Positions 43,078 to 52,863 are shown, counted from the stretch's first letter. The stretch is 64,000 nucleotides of DNA from an uncultured Oscillospiraceae bacterium (GCA_949283785.1 CASDTR010000026.1:37349-101348); one strand, 5' to 3'. Notes: generated by a model from the letters alone, not told the origin. Program-made: numbers and translations.

Positions 43078-44390
43078 AAAGCGCGGTTGTCATAGGCGGC
43101 GGCCTTGCGGGCTGTGAAGCCGCAAAGCAGCTTTCAAGGCGCGGGATAAAGGTAAAGCTTTACGAAATGAAGCCGAAAAAATATTCTCCCGCTCACAAAA
43201 CTCAGGGCCTTGCGGAGCTTGTTTGCTCAAATTCCCTTAAAGCTGCGAGACTCGAATCTGCGGCGGGACTTCTGAAAGAGGAAATGCGCTGTTTCGGCTC
43301 CGTGTGCATGGAGGCTGCCGATATGTGCAGCGTGGCGGCGGGGGGAGCCCTCGCCGTTGACAGGGATGAGTTTTCGAAAATCATAACTGAAAAAATCACC
43401 TCCGACCCCCTTATCGAGGTTATCCGCGAAGAGGTGACGGAGATCCCCAAAGAGGGAGCGGTGATAGTCGCGGCGGGACCCCTGGCCTCCGACGCCCTTG
43501 CCGAGGATATAAAAAAATACTGCGGGGAGGGGCTCAGCTTCTTTGACGCGGCGGCGCCCATTGTCACCGCTGCAAGCGTCGATATGGAAAACGCCTTTAC
43601 CCAGTCAAGATATGACAGAGGCGGCGACGACTATATAAACTGCCCCATGAACAAAGAGGAATACGAGAATTTCTACAACGAGCTCATAAACGCCAAAAGC
43701 GCCGAGCTCCACGAATTCGATAAACGAAAAGACGTCTATGAGGGCTGTATGCCCATTGAGGTAATGGCTTCGAGAGGCATGGATACAATGCGCTTCGGCC
43801 CCATGAAGCCCGTGGGTCTCAGGGACCCCAAAACAGGCCACAGGCCATGGGCGGCGGTGCAGCTGAGAAAAGAGAACGCCGAGGGCACCATGCTCAATTT
43901 AGTGGGCTTTCAGACGAATCTCACATTCGGCGAGCAGAAAAGGGTGTTTTCCATGATCCCTGCCCTTAAAAACGCGGAATTTGTCCGTTACGGGGTCATG
44001 CACCGCAATACATTTATAAATTCACCTGAGCTTTTAAACAGCGGCTACGGCTTTAAAAGCAGGGAAGGACTTTTCTTTGCAGGTCAGATTACGGGCGTTG
44101 AGGGATATATGGAGTCGGCCTCGTCGGGAATCCTTGCGGGCATAAACGCGGCGGCGTATATTCTGGGAAAAGAGCCGCTGATTCTGCCGAGGGACACCAT
44201 GATGGGCGCTCTGGCGGCTTATATAAGCGACCCGACAGTTAAGAATTTTCAGCCCATGGGGGCAAATTTCGGGGTGCTTCCCCCTATTGAGCCCCATATA
44301 AGGGATAAGAAGGAAAGATATGCGGCCCTTGCACACAGAGGAATCAAAAGCCTTGAAAAGGAGCTGGAAAGATATGAAAATAATTGTTGA
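43074..44390 (+). CDS. trmFO: Methylenetetrahydrofolate-tRNA-(uracil-54-C5)-methyltransferase
   Basis: 438 residues. FAD loop VIGGGLAGCEAAKQLSRRGI, then LYEMKP and SPAHKTQGLAELVCSNSLKA, which is diagnostic of TrmFO, and C-terminal FFAGQITGVEGYMESASSG. The enzyme makes ribothymidine at tRNA position 54 using folate and FAD. It overlaps topA upstream (ATGA) and plsX downstream by 17 bases, forming part of a translationally coupled chain. Confidence 0.97.
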   Translation: MKSAVVIGGGLAGCEAAKQLSRRGIKVKLYEMKPKKYSPAHKTQGLAELVCSNSLKAARLESAAGLLKEEMRCFGSVCMEAADMCSVAAGGALAVDRDEFSKIITEKITSDPLIEVIREEVTEIPKEGAVIVAAGPLASDALAEDIKKYCGEGLSFFDAAAPIVTAASVDMENAFTQSRYDRGGDDYINCPMNKEEYENFYNELINAKSAELHEFDKRKDVYEGCMPIEVMASRGMDTMRFGPMKPVGLRDPKTGHRPWAAVQLRKENAEGTMLNLVGFQTNLTFGEQKRVFSMIPALKNAEFVRYGVMHRNTFINSPELLNSGYGFKSREGLFFAGQITGVEGYMESASSGILAGINAAAYILGKEPLILPRDTMMGALAAYISDPTVKNFQPMGANFGVLPPIEPHIRDKKERYAALAHRGIKSLEKELERYENNC

Positions 44391-45384
44391 CGCACTGGGC
44401 GGGGATAACGCCCCCCTCGAGATTTTAAAGGGATGCCGAATGGCCGCCCAGGAGCTTAATGTGGAGATAGCTCTTGCGGGAGACGAAGCAAAGATTAAGA
44501 AATGCGCCGAAGAAAACGGCATTTCCCTTGAGGGCATGGAGCTGATAGGCGGCGGCGACGAAATGGATATGCACGCCGAGCCCACAACCATTCTCAAGGA
44601 AAACGGCGGTACCTCCATGGCGGCGGGCCTTAAAGCTCTCGCCGAGGGAAAGGGGGACGCTTTCGTCTCAGCAGGCAGCACGGGAGCCCTTGCCGTGGGC
44701 GCTACATTTATAGTCAAGAGGTTAAAGGGAGTAAAAAGGCCCTGTATCGGCAGCGTCATGCCATCCTCGGACAAGCCCTTTATGCTCCTTGACTGCGGCG
44801 CAAACGCCGAATGCCGTCCGGAGATGCTCAGGTGCTTCGGGGTCATGGGCAGTACATATATGAAGCAGGTCATGAAGGTTGAAAATCCCGGAGTGGCTCT
44901 GGCGAATATAGGCGAGGAGCCCGAAAAGGGCGGAGAGCTTCAGAAAGAGGCATACGTCCTTCTCAAAGAGGAGAAAAACTGTAATTTTATCGGAAACATT
45001 GAGGCAAGGGACATTCCCTTCGGTAAGGCCGACGTAGTTGTGGCCGACGGCTTTACGGGAAACATGCTCCTTAAAATGTACGAGGGCGTTGCCCTTGCCA
45101 TGATGAAGAATATAAAGGGCATATTTATGAAGAGCCTTGTCACAAAGCTTTCGGCCCTTATGCTTAAAAGCGGACTTTCCGATTTCAAAAAGAAAATGGA
45201 TTACACCGAATACGGCGGAGCCGCCCTTCTGGGAGTGAGAAAGCCCGTTATAAAGGCTCACGGCTCTTCAAATGCCAAGGCCTTTAAAAACGCAATCAGG
45301 CAGGCTGTGCTCTTTGCGGAAACGGGAGTCAACGAAAAGATAACCGAGGCTCTGGCCGACGGCGACAAAAACGAAGCTCTTTGA
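44374..45384 (+). CDS. plsX: Phosphate acyltransferase PlsX
   Basis: 336 residues from the ATG at 44374 (AAAAGGAG upstream); the frame is open earlier inside trmFO. Family landmarks: IIVDALGGDNAP at the start, AGSTGALAVGATFIVKR, GVKRPCIGSVMPS, LLDCGANAECRPE and VADGFTGNMLLKMYEG. PlsX converts acyl-ACP to acyl-phosphate for phospholipid synthesis. It is followed directly by rnc; the acpP gene often found between them is absent here. Confidence 0.96.
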   Translation: MKIIVDALGGDNAPLEILKGCRMAAQELNVEIALAGDEAKIKKCAEENGISLEGMELIGGGDEMDMHAEPTTILKENGGTSMAAGLKALAEGKGDAFVSAGSTGALAVGATFIVKRLKGVKRPCIGSVMPSSDKPFMLLDCGANAECRPEMLRCFGVMGSTYMKQVMKVENPGVALANIGEEPEKGGELQKEAYVLLKEEKNCNFIGNIEARDIPFGKADVVVADGFTGNMLLKMYEGVALAMMKNIKGIFMKSLVTKLSALMLKSGLSDFKKKMDYTEYGGAALLGVRKPVIKAHGSSNAKAFKNAIRQAVLFAETGVNEKITEALADGDKNEAL

Positions 45385-45391
45385 AAAGAGG

Positions 45392-46078
45392 ATGAATGAT
45401 TTGAAGGATTTAAGACAGCTTGAAAATAAAATAGGATATAAATTCAAAAGCCTCACCATTCTCGAAGAGGCTCTGACCCACTCATCCTACGCCAACGAGA
45501 AGCATCACGGGGGAATCTGCAACGAGCGCCTTGAATTTTTAGGCGACTCCGTTCTGGGACTTATCAGCGCCGAATACTATTTTAAGCTTTTCGCTGCGAA
45601 GCCCGAAGGTGATCTCACTAAAATGAGAGCCGCCTCCGTGTGCGAAGAGTCCCTTTTCGGCTTTGCCAAAAGGATTTCACTGGGAGATTACCTTTTCCTC
45701 GGCAGAGGCGAGGAGCATACGGGAGGAAGAGAGCGTCCCTCCATTCTGGCCGACGCCTTCGAGGCGGTCATAGCCGCAATCTATCTTGACGGCGGCTTTG
45801 AGAAGGCCAAGGAGTTTGTGCTCCCCTTCCTGCTGAACCCTCCCGAAAAAGAGGAGCGCTTCAAGGACTATAAAACCACCCTTCAGGAAATCATCCAGCA
45901 GAACCCCGAAGAGAGACTGGAGTATGTCCTTACGGGCGAGGAGGGCCCCGACCACGACAAGCACTTTTTTGTGGAGGTAAGGCTCAACAGCAACGTCATA
46001 GGCAGAGGACAGGGCAGGAGCAAGAAAAACGCCGAACAGCAGGCGGCAAAAGAGGCTTTGGAGCTGATGGGATTTTGA
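45392..46078 (+). CDS. rnc: Ribonuclease III
   Basis: 228 residues. The catalytic signature NERLEFLGDSVLGLI is intact, with a second acidic site (ADAFEAVIAAIYLDGG). The C-terminal double-stranded-RNA-binding domain ends GRGQGRSKKNAEQQAAKEAL. It processes rRNA and structured mRNAs. The ATG at 45392 has its AGAGG site almost touching; the TTG at 45401 has better spacing and may be the real start. The stop overlaps the next gene. Confidence 0.95.
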   Translation: MNDLKDLRQLENKIGYKFKSLTILEEALTHSSYANEKHHGGICNERLEFLGDSVLGLISAEYYFKLFAAKPEGDLTKMRAASVCEESLFGFAKRISLGDYLFLGRGEEHTGGRERPSILADAFEAVIAAIYLDGGFEKAKEFVLPFLLNPPEKEERFKDYKTTLQEIIQQNPEERLEYVLTGEEGPDHDKHFFVEVRLNSNVIGRGQGRSKKNAEQQAAKEALELMGF

Positions 46079-47076
46079 AGCATCACCGCAATATAGCTCT
46101 TTTTGTGCCCCATGAGGGATGCCCTCACTGCTGCACCTTCTGCAATCAGAGGACCATTTCGGGCAGCAGCGCAAAGCCGCGGGCAAAGGATGTGGACGAG
46201 GCCGTAAAAACCGCTCTGGAAACGGGCGGAAAGGGCGGTCAGCTGGCTTTTTTCGGCGGCAGCTTTACCGCCGTAGAAAGGGAGTATATGCTGGAGCTTT
46301 TAAAGGCCGCCAAAAGGCATATTGACCTGGGAAACATTGACTCCGTAAGGATATCGACACGTCCCGATGCAATAGACGGGGAAATAATAGATATATTGAA
46401 GGAATACTCGGTTTCCTCCGTGGAGCTGGGAGCCCAGAGCATGGACGACGAAGTGCTCTCCATGAACAGGCGCGGCCATACCTCACAGGACGTCGTAACA
46501 GCGTCCCGCATGATAAAGGAAGCAGGTATTGAGCTGGGGCTCCAGATGATGACGGGCCTTTACGGGGATACAAAGGAAAAGTCCCTTGAGACAGGCAGAA
46601 AAATAGCCGCCCTGTGCCCCGATACGGTGAGGATTTATCCCACAATCGTAATAGAGGGAACGGAGCTTGCCCGCCTTATGAAAAAGGGCGAATATGTTCC
46701 TCAGTCTTTGGACGAGGCTGTGGAAATCTGCGCCGACCTTCTCCTTATGTTCCGCGAAAAGAATATAAACGTCATACGCTGCGGCCTTCACTCGGGGGGC
46801 GGAGTGGACGAAGGATATCTCGGCGGGCCCTGGCATCCGGCTTTTAAGGAGCTGTGTCAGAGCAAAATATATTTTGATAAAGCCGTCGAAGCGGTAAAGG
46901 GCGAAAAGGGAAAATACAGGCTTCATGTAAAGCCGTCGGCCCTCTCCCAGATGCTGGGACAGAAAAAGAGCAATATGGCAAAGCTGAGAGAAATGGGCAT
47001 ATTCCCCGAAACAGTGCCCGACGCCGCAGTCCCGGAATATACGGTTTTGGCAGAGAAAATAACAGAGGAATGTTGA
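46075..47076 (+). CDS. Radical SAM protein (Elp3/HemN-like superfamily)
   Basis: 333 residues. The [4Fe-4S]/SAM motif lies near the N-terminus as CPHCCTFCNQ (CxxxCxxC). FFGGSFTAVEREYM is the next conserved block, followed by ISTRPDAID, VELGAQSMDDEVLSMNRRGH and LQMMTGLYGDT, all typical of the Elp3/coproporphyrinogen-oxidase-like branch. The substrate is unknown. It starts at a TTG overlapping the rnc stop and precedes smc by 4 bases, a neighbourhood common in Clostridia, which suggests a housekeeping, perhaps tRNA-related, role. Confidence 0.88.
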   Translation: MKHHRNIALFVPHEGCPHCCTFCNQRTISGSSAKPRAKDVDEAVKTALETGGKGGQLAFFGGSFTAVEREYMLELLKAAKRHIDLGNIDSVRISTRPDAIDGEIIDILKEYSVSSVELGAQSMDDEVLSMNRRGHTSQDVVTASRMIKEAGIELGLQMMTGLYGDTKEKSLETGRKIAALCPDTVRIYPTIVIEGTELARLMKKGEYVPQSLDEAVEICADLLLMFREKNINVIRCGLHSGGGVDEGYLGGPWHPAFKELCQSKIYFDKAVEAVKGEKGKYRLHVKPSALSQMLGQKKSNMAKLREMGIFPETVPDAAVPEYTVLAEKITEEC

Positions 47077-47080
47077 AAGT

Positions 47081-50000
47081 ATGATTTTAAAGGCATTGGA
47101 AATGCAGGGCTTCAAGTCCTTCCCCGATAAAACAGTGCTGAACTTTGAAAAGGGAATAACCGCCGTCGTAGGCCCCAACGGAAGCGGAAAGAGCAATATA
47201 TCCGATGCCGTAAGGTGGGTTCTGGGCGAGCAGTCCACAAAGAACCTGAGAGGCTCGAAAATGGAGGACGTTATATTTAACGGCACCCTTTCGAGAAAGA
47301 AGCAGGGCTACGCGGAGGTCACCCTCCGCATGGATAACACCGACCGCTCACTGTCTCTCGATACGGACGAGGTGAGCGTAACAAGAAGATATTACCGCTC
47401 AGGCGAGAGCGAATACAGGATAAACGGACAGGTTTCAAGGCTCCGCGACGTAAACGAGCTGTTTATGGATACGGGTCTCGGCCGCGACGGCTACTCCCTT
47501 GTGGGACAGGGCAAAATCGCCGATATGATTTCCTCAAAGTCGGGGGAGAGGCGTGAGATGTTCGAGGAGGCGGCGGGAATTTCCCATTACCGCTACCGCC
47601 GCGCCGACGCTCAGAGAAGGCTCTCTCAGGCGGAGGAAAACCTCGTAAGGCTCAGGGATATCCTCATGGAGTTGGAAAGCCGAGTGGGACCCCTCAAGGC
47701 CCAGAGCGAGAAGGCGGAGAAATTCCTCGTTCTTGCAGGTGAGAAAAAAGAGCTGGAAATCGGCCTGTGGCTGAGCATTATAAATAAGCATAAGGAAAAG
47801 CTCAGGGGACAGGAGCACAAAATCACCATAGCCCAGTCCCAGTATGCCGACGCTGAAAAAGAGCTGGAGGCGACGGAGGCGGAAATCGACTCCATTGCGG
47901 AAAAGACAAGGCTTCTCACGGTAAAGCTTGACGAAATCCGCCGCATGAGCGCTCAGCGCGAGGAAGAGGCGGCGAGAGTCGAGGGACAGATAGCCGTCGA
48001 GGAAAACACCCTTCTCCATAACGGCGAGACCATTGACAGAATCAAGAGAGATATAGAATCCGCAAGGGACGCGAGCAAAAACATAGATGAGGAGATAGAC
48101 AGGATAAGGGGCGAAATCGAGACCCTTACGGCGGCTGCCGAGGAGAAGAAAAAGCTCCTTGACGAAAGGAACGCCGAAATAGAAGCTCTGCGCCTTAAAA
48201 GCGGGGAGCTCACCGGGGAGAGTGCGGCAGTTTCGGCTGAGACGGCCGAAAAGACCGCTCAGCTCGGGGATAAGAGAGTTGAGTTTTCCACCCTCAAATC
48301 CTCCCTCGGCGAAATCGAGGCGAGAGTAGAGACCATAAACAGCACCTTTGCCTCGAGGGAGGACACCATTAAGCTTCTCACTGAGCGCAGGGAACAGTGC
48401 CGCAGAGACCTTGAGGAAGCGAGGGAGCGCTGTGAATCCCTTCAGAACGCCGCCAAGGGCTATGAGCTCAGAGCGGCAAAGCGCAGGGAAAAGGCGGAAA
48501 AAATCAAAAAAGAGTATGAGGATCTGGGAATCCTCGTTAAGAATAAGCAGTCGAGAGCCAATATGCTCCGCGAGCTGGAAAAGAACATGGAGGGCTATTC
48601 GGGCTCCGTCAAAACCGTTATGAGGGAGGTCAGAAGAGGTACCCTCAGAGGAATCCACGGTGCGCTTTCTCAGCTTATAAAGGTTGAGCCCAGGTATTCC
48701 GCCGCCGTTGAGACGGCTCTGGGCGCCGCCATTCAGAATATCGTCACCGATAACGAGACGTCGGCCAAAAGGGCTATTGAGTTTTTGAAGCAGTCGAAGG
48801 CGGGCAGAGCCACCTTCCTGCCCCTCACCGCCATTAAGGGCAGAACCCTTAACGAAAGCGGTCTAGAGGACTCTCTCGGCTTTGTGGATATAGCTTCAAA
48901 CCTTGTTTCATGCGATAACGCATACAGGGAGATAATAAATTCACAGCTGGGCAGGACGGCGGTAGTTGAGGATATGGACTGCGCCATATCGATGGCCAAA
49001 AGATATTCCTACCGTTTCCGCATAGTCACCCTTGACGGACAGGTCATAAACGCAGGCGGCTCCATGACGGGCGGCTCTCGGGTCCAGACAGGGGGAATCC
49101 TCAGCCGAGGCAACGAGATAGACGCTTTGGCCGTAGAGTGCGAAAGGCTCGAAAAGGAGCTTCTCTCAAAGCGCAGCGAATACGCCGAGGCTCATCAGGA
49201 GCTCTCACAGTGCGAGGCGGAGCTTTCGGGCACAAAGGCCGACCTTCTCAGAGCTCAGGAGGAGGTTATCCGCAGGGAGAGCGACTTGAAGCTTGTGGCG
49301 GGTCAGCTTGACGTTGCCGCAGAGTCCATGGACGAGCTCTCCGACGAAAGGGAAAAGGCCCTTTTGAGAGCAGAAGAAATAAGAGGACAGGCTCAAGGCA
49401 TAATAGAAGAGGTAAACGCTCTTGGTGCCGAAACTCAGGCTCTCAGGGAAAAGAGCGAAAGAATATCTGCGGAAATTCAGGCAGTTTCCGAAAAGACGGA
49501 AAAGGCAAGACGGGAGAAAAACGAGACGGAGCTGGAGCTTCTCTCCGCACAGAAGGACTATCAGGCGAAGCTTATGAGCATTGAACAGCTCAATGAGCGC
49601 AAAAGCAGTCAGGGCGGCAGAGAACAGGAGCTTCTCTGCGAGATAGCCCAGATAGAAGAGCGCAGCGAAGAGACAAGGAAAACCATAGAGGCCCTTAAAG
49701 AAAAGGCCGCGGGCCTGCGGGAGGACAGCTCAGGGTCAAAGGATTCCGTAGATAAGATAATAGAGGAGCGCAACGCCTTTGAGGCGAGGAGCTCACAGCT
49801 GAGGATACTCGAGCGCACAAAGACGGGCGAAAGGGAAAAAATCAGCGGAGAGCTGGCAAGACTCGAGGAGCAGAAGGCTTCCATGCTCCGCGAAAACGAC
49901 GAGACCATAGCTAAGCTCTACGACGAATATCAGCTCACCCGCCACGAGGCCGAGAGACAGTATGAGCCCGTTGCGGACGCTCCCAAGGCTCAGAGAAGGC

Positions 50001-50650
50001 TGGGAGAGATAAAGTCATCTATCAGGGCTCTCGGCAGTGTAAACGTCTCCGCCATCGAGGAATACAAAGAGGTGTCGGAACGCTACGAGTTCATGAACAC
50101 CCAGATAACGGATATAGAAAAATCAAGGGACGAGCTTTACAGGCTCATAGAGGACCTTACAAAGAAAATGGCCGTTCAGTTTATGGAGCAGTTCAGCAAG
50201 ATAAACGAGCATTTCGGCAGGACCTTCGCAGAGCTTTTCGGCGGCGGAAAAGCGTCGCTGGAGCTTGAGGACCCGTCCAACATTCTCGAATGTGCCATCA
50301 ACATAAACGTGCAGCCTCCCGGAAAGGCCATACAGAACATAGACCTGCTTTCCGGCGGCGAAAAGGGACTGGCGGCTATATCCATGCTTTTTGCCATACT
50401 TAAAGTTACCCCCGCCCCCTTCTGCATTTTCGACGAGGTCGAGGCGGCTCTCGACGACGTAAACGTCACGAGATACGCCCAGTACGTCCGCCGCATGACG
50501 GAGAACACTCAGTTCATCCTCATCACCCACAGACGGGGCACCATGGAGGAGGCGGACGTCCTCTACGGCGTCACCATGCAGGAAAAGGGCGTTTCAAAGC
50601 TCCTTGAGCTCAAGACGGCGGAAATGGCGGGCAGCCTGGGACTCAACTGA
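47081..50650 (+). CDS. smc: Chromosome segregation protein SMC
   Basis: 1189 residues, the normal length. Walker A GPNGSGKSNISDAVRWVLGE at 32-51, a long coiled coil, a hinge domain at about 515-640 (GIHGALSQLIKVEPRYSAAV, GGSMTGGS just after), the second coil and the C-terminal head with signature LLSGGEKGLAAISMLFAI and Walker B CIFDEVEAALDDVN. It organises and segregates the chromosome with ScpAB, which are not in the window. The order rnc-radical SAM-smc-ftsY is conserved in Clostridia. The ATG at 47081 follows GTTGAAAG. Confidence 0.97.
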   Translation: MILKALEMQGFKSFPDKTVLNFEKGITAVVGPNGSGKSNISDAVRWVLGEQSTKNLRGSKMEDVIFNGTLSRKKQGYAEVTLRMDNTDRSLSLDTDEVSVTRRYYRSGESEYRINGQVSRLRDVNELFMDTGLGRDGYSLVGQGKIADMISSKSGERREMFEEAAGISHYRYRRADAQRRLSQAEENLVRLRDILMELESRVGPLKAQSEKAEKFLVLAGEKKELEIGLWLSIINKHKEKLRGQEHKITIAQSQYADAEKELEATEAEIDSIAEKTRLLTVKLDEIRRMSAQREEEAARVEGQIAVEENTLLHNGETIDRIKRDIESARDASKNIDEEIDRIRGEIETLTAAAEEKKKLLDERNAEIEALRLKSGELTGESAAVSAETAEKTAQLGDKRVEFSTLKSSLGEIEARVETINSTFASREDTIKLLTERREQCRRDLEEARERCESLQNAAKGYELRAAKRREKAEKIKKEYEDLGILVKNKQSRANMLRELEKNMEGYSGSVKTVMREVRRGTLRGIHGALSQLIKVEPRYSAAVETALGAAIQNIVTDNETSAKRAIEFLKQSKAGRATFLPLTAIKGRTLNESGLEDSLGFVDIASNLVSCDNAYREIINSQLGRTAVVEDMDCAISMAKRYSYRFRIVTLDGQVINAGGSMTGGSRVQTGGILSRGNEIDALAVECERLEKELLSKRSEYAEAHQELSQCEAELSGTKADLLRAQEEVIRRESDLKLVAGQLDVAAESMDELSDEREKALLRAEEIRGQAQGIIEEVNALGAETQALREKSERISAEIQAVSEKTEKARREKNETELELLSAQKDYQAKLMSIEQLNERKSSQGGREQELLCEIAQIEERSEETRKTIEALKEKAAGLREDSSGSKDSVDKIIEERNAFEARSSQLRILERTKTGEREKISGELARLEEQKASMLRENDETIAKLYDEYQLTRHEAERQYEPVADAPKAQRRLGEIKSSIRALGSVNVSAIEEYKEVSERYEFMNTQITDIEKSRDELYRLIEDLTKKMAVQFMEQFSKINEHFGRTFAELFGGGKASLELEDPSNILECAININVQPPGKAIQNIDLLSGGEKGLAAISMLFAILKVTPAPFCIFDEVEAALDDVNVTRYAQYVRRMTENTQFILITHRRGTMEEADVLYGVTMQEKGVSKLLELKTAEMAGSLGLN

Positions 50651-50676
50651 TTACCAAACCGAAAGGGATGATATAA

Positions 50677-51897
50677 ATGGGACTTTTCAAAAAAATCAAT
50701 TCAGGTCTTAAAAAGACACGCGACAGTATGTCGGGAGCCATCAGCAGCATGCTGGGCGGCTATTCGGAAATCGACGACGAGCTCTACGAGGAGCTTGAGG
50801 AAATTCTCGTTATGGGCGACGTGGGAGTAAAAACCGCCCGCGACATCACCGAGGAGCTCAGAAAGCGAGTTCAGAAAAAGAATATAAGAAAGCCCGAAAA
50901 GGTTAAGGAGCTCATTCAGGAAATCGTCGCCGATATGCTCAGAGGCGGTGAGGAGCTGGAGCTTGAGACCATTCCTTCGGTGATACTTGTAATAGGCGTA
51001 AACGGAGCGGGAAAAACTACGACCATAGGCAAAATGGCGGCGCTGTTCAAAGCTCAGGGCAAAAAGGTTATTCTGGGCGCTGCGGATACCTTCCGCGCGG
51101 CGGCCATAGAGCAGCTTGAGGTCTGGGCGGAGCGCGCGGGTGTCGATATAATAAAGCACAAGGAGGGCGCCGACCCTGCCGCAGTGGTGTTCGACACCGT
51201 CTGCGCGGGCAAGGCCAGAGAGGCGGATATAATCATCTGCGACACGGCGGGAAGGCTTCACAACAAGAAGAACCTTATGGACGAGCTTGCGAAAATCTAT
51301 AAGGTTATCGACAGGGAGATGCCCTATTCCGACCGCGAGGTGCTTCTGGTTCTGGACGCTACAACGGGACAGAACGCCGTGAATCAGGCGAGAGAATTTA
51401 AAAACGTGGCCGATATTACGGGTATAATCCTCACCAAGCTTGACGGAACCGCAAGAGGCGGCGTTGTGCTGGCCATTAAGAACGATCTGGGCATACCTGT
51501 AAAATTCATCGGCGTCGGTGAAAAAATAGACGATCTCCAGCCCTTCAGCCCCGAGGCCTTTGCGAAAGGACTTTTCGAGGCTATGGGCGATAACGAAGAG
51601 GAGGATGAAAATGAAGAAGCGGGACAGAAAGATGATAGCGAAAATCTGGAACTCACTCAATCCCAACACGGAGAGGACGCACCCTCTTGTGATGCCGAAA
51701 AAGCCCAGGGAGATAACGGTGTGGACCTTTATGGGGGACCCGACCAGGAACCGCAGGCCGAAAAAGCTCAAGAAGTGGGAGTAAATCCCGAAGAGGAAGG
51801 CGAATCCGATTCCGAGGAATCCGAGGAAGGGGAGGAGCCCGCGAAGGAAGAGAAGAAGAGGAGGGGATTGCGTGGACTTTTTAATCGCAACGCATAA
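50677..51897 (+). CDS. ftsY: Signal recognition particle receptor FtsY with C-terminal acidic extension
   Basis: 406 residues. The N-terminal amphipathic helix ([16 protein letters not shown]) binds lipid. The NG GTPase domain has [44 protein letters not shown] and [12 protein letters not shown]. FtsY usually ends a few residues after the motif corresponding to [10 protein letters not shown] (about residue 303). Here the frame runs on for about 100 residues of E/D/Q-rich sequence ending in a basic stretch ([16 protein letters not shown]) that resembles the N-terminal membrane-binding helix. In the tail, third-position GC falls to about 42% while another frame reads better (see the ORF at 51611). 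The stop overlaps rdgB. Confidence 0.95.
   Translation: MGLFKKINSGLKKTRDSMSGAISSMLGGYSEIDDELYEELEEILVMGDVGVKTARDITEELRKRVQKKNIRKPEKVKELIQEIVADMLRGGEELELETIPSVILVIGVNGAGKTTTIGKMAALFKAQGKKVILGAADTFRAAAIEQLEVWAERAGVDIIKHKEGADPAAVVFDTVCAGKAREADIIICDTAGRLHNKKNLMDELAKIYKVIDREMPYSDREVLLVLDATTGQNAVNQAREFKNVADITGIILTKLDGTARGGVVLAIKNDLGIPVKFIGVGEKIDDLQPFSPEAFAKGLFEAMGDNEEEDENEEAGQKDDSENLELTQSQHGEDAPSCDAEKAQGDNGVDLYGGPDQEPQAEKAQEVGVNPEEEGESDSEESEEGEEPAKEEKKRRGLRGLFNRNA
51611..51784 (+). CDS. Candidate small basic protein overlapping the ftsY tail
   Basis: 57 residues in the +1 frame relative to ftsY. The ATG at 51611 has a perfect GAGGAGG six bases upstream. The product is basic ([44 protein letters not shown]) with three Trp. 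By direct count 46 of 57 third positions are G or C (81%), against 24 of 57 (42%) for the ftsY frame over the same bases, so this frame looks more like genuine coding sequence for this genome. No family recognised. It may be a real overlapping gene, or the ftsY tail may be a by-product of a lost ftsY stop codon. Confidence 0.5.
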   Translation: MKKRDRKMIAKIWNSLNPNTERTHPLVMPKKPREITVWTFMGDPTRNRRPKKLKKWE

Positions 51898-52459
51898 TCT
51901 GAAAAAGCGGGCGGAGCTCCAGAGGATACTTTCCCCTCTGGGCGTAAGAGTCCTCACCGCCGAGGAGGCGGGTGTGGAGCTTTCCGACGTTGAGGAGACG
52001 GGAGTTACCTTTGAGGAAAACGCCGCGCTGAAAGCTCACAGCGGCTGCCGCGAATCGGGTATGCCCGTAATAGCCGACGACTCGGGTCTCGAGGTGGACG
52101 CTCTCGGCGGCGAGCCGGGGGTTTACTCGGCGCGCTACGCGGGTGAGCACGGCAATGATAAAAAGAATATAGAGAAGCTTCTCAAAAATCTCGAAAACGT
52201 GCCCGAGGAAAAGCGCACCGGACGCTTTGTCTGCGCCGTGTGCTGCGTATTTCCAGATGGCAGGGAGATTGTCCTCAGGGGAACCTGCGAGGGAAAAATC
52301 GGCTTTGAGCCTGTGGGAAACGGCGGCTTCGGCTATGACCCCGTGTTCTTCGTAGGCGATAAAAGCTTCGGAGAGCTTACCAGCGAGGAAAAGGATAAAA
52401 TCAGCCACAGGGGCAGTGCCATGCGTCAGCTCAGCGAAAGGCTTAAAGAGTATATTTGA
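51872..52459 (+). CDS. rdgB: XTP/dITP diphosphatase (RdgB/HAM1 family)
   Basis: 195 residues. Typical [15 protein letters not shown] start, TFEENAALKAHSGCRESGMP, IADDSGLEVDALGGEPGVYS and GGFGYDPVFF near the C-terminus. It removes non-canonical purine nucleotides from the pool. The GTG at 51872 has GAGGAGG upstream and overlaps the ftsY tail by 26 bases. YhbY follows after about 20 bases. Confidence 0.96.
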   Translation: MDFLIATHNLKKRAELQRILSPLGVRVLTAEEAGVELSDVEETGVTFEENAALKAHSGCRESGMPVIADDSGLEVDALGGEPGVYSARYAGEHGNDKKNIEKLLKNLENVPEEKRTGRFVCAVCCVFPDGREIVLRGTCEGKIGFEPVGNGGFGYDPVFFVGDKSFGELTSEEKDKISHRGSAMRQLSERLKEYI

Positions 52460-52479
52460 AAATCCAAAGGAGTTAACAT

Positions 52480-52863
52480 ATGACAAGTAAGGAAAGAGCA
52501 GCTCTCAGGGGACAGGCCAACGGCCTCGAACCTCTTTTCCAGGTGGGAAAGGGTGGAATATCCGAGGGGCTGATAAAGCAGACCGCCGAGGCTCTCGAAA
52601 AAAGGGAGCTCATAAAGCTCAAGGTGCTCCTTGAGTCCTGCCCCGAAACGCCCCGTCAGGTGGCGGATACCCTTGCCGCCGAAACGGGCAGCGAGGTTGT
52701 GCAGGTAATAGGCGGTTGTATGGTTTTTTATAAATACAACCCCGACCTTCACAAGGCCGAGAAAAAGAAGCCCGCAAAGCCCGCCGCAAAAAAGACGCCG
52801 GGAAGAAGCGGCCGCGACAGCCGCACAGGCGGAAAAGGTGGCTATGGGGGCAAGAAATATTGA
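52480..52863 (+). CDS. YhbY-like CRM-domain RNA-binding protein
   Basis: 127 residues. The CRM domain fills the first 95 (LRGQANGLEPLFQVGKGGIS, LIKLKVLLES, VQVIGGCMVFYKYNP), associated with ribosome assembly. The last 30 residues are a K/G/P-rich basic tail not found in short YhbY proteins, which may add RNA affinity. Start ATG with AAAGGAG. It lies between rdgB and nadD, a usual Firmicutes order. Confidence 0.9.
   Translation: MTSKERAALRGQANGLEPLFQVGKGGISEGLIKQTAEALEKRELIKLKVLLESCPETPRQVADTLAAETGSEVVQVIGGCMVFYKYNPDLHKAEKKKPAKPAAKKTPGRSGRDSRTGGKGGYGGKKY

Noticed and set aside
47534-48658. 374-codon minus-strand open frame opposite smc
   Set aside because: It lies antisense to the coiled-coil part of smc. 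The low-complexity product mirrors E/K/R-rich codons; it has no start signals.
50701-51957. 418-codon minus-strand open frame opposite ftsY
   Set aside because: It has no ribosome-binding site or recognisable domain. Its openness follows from codon bias of ftsY on the other strand.
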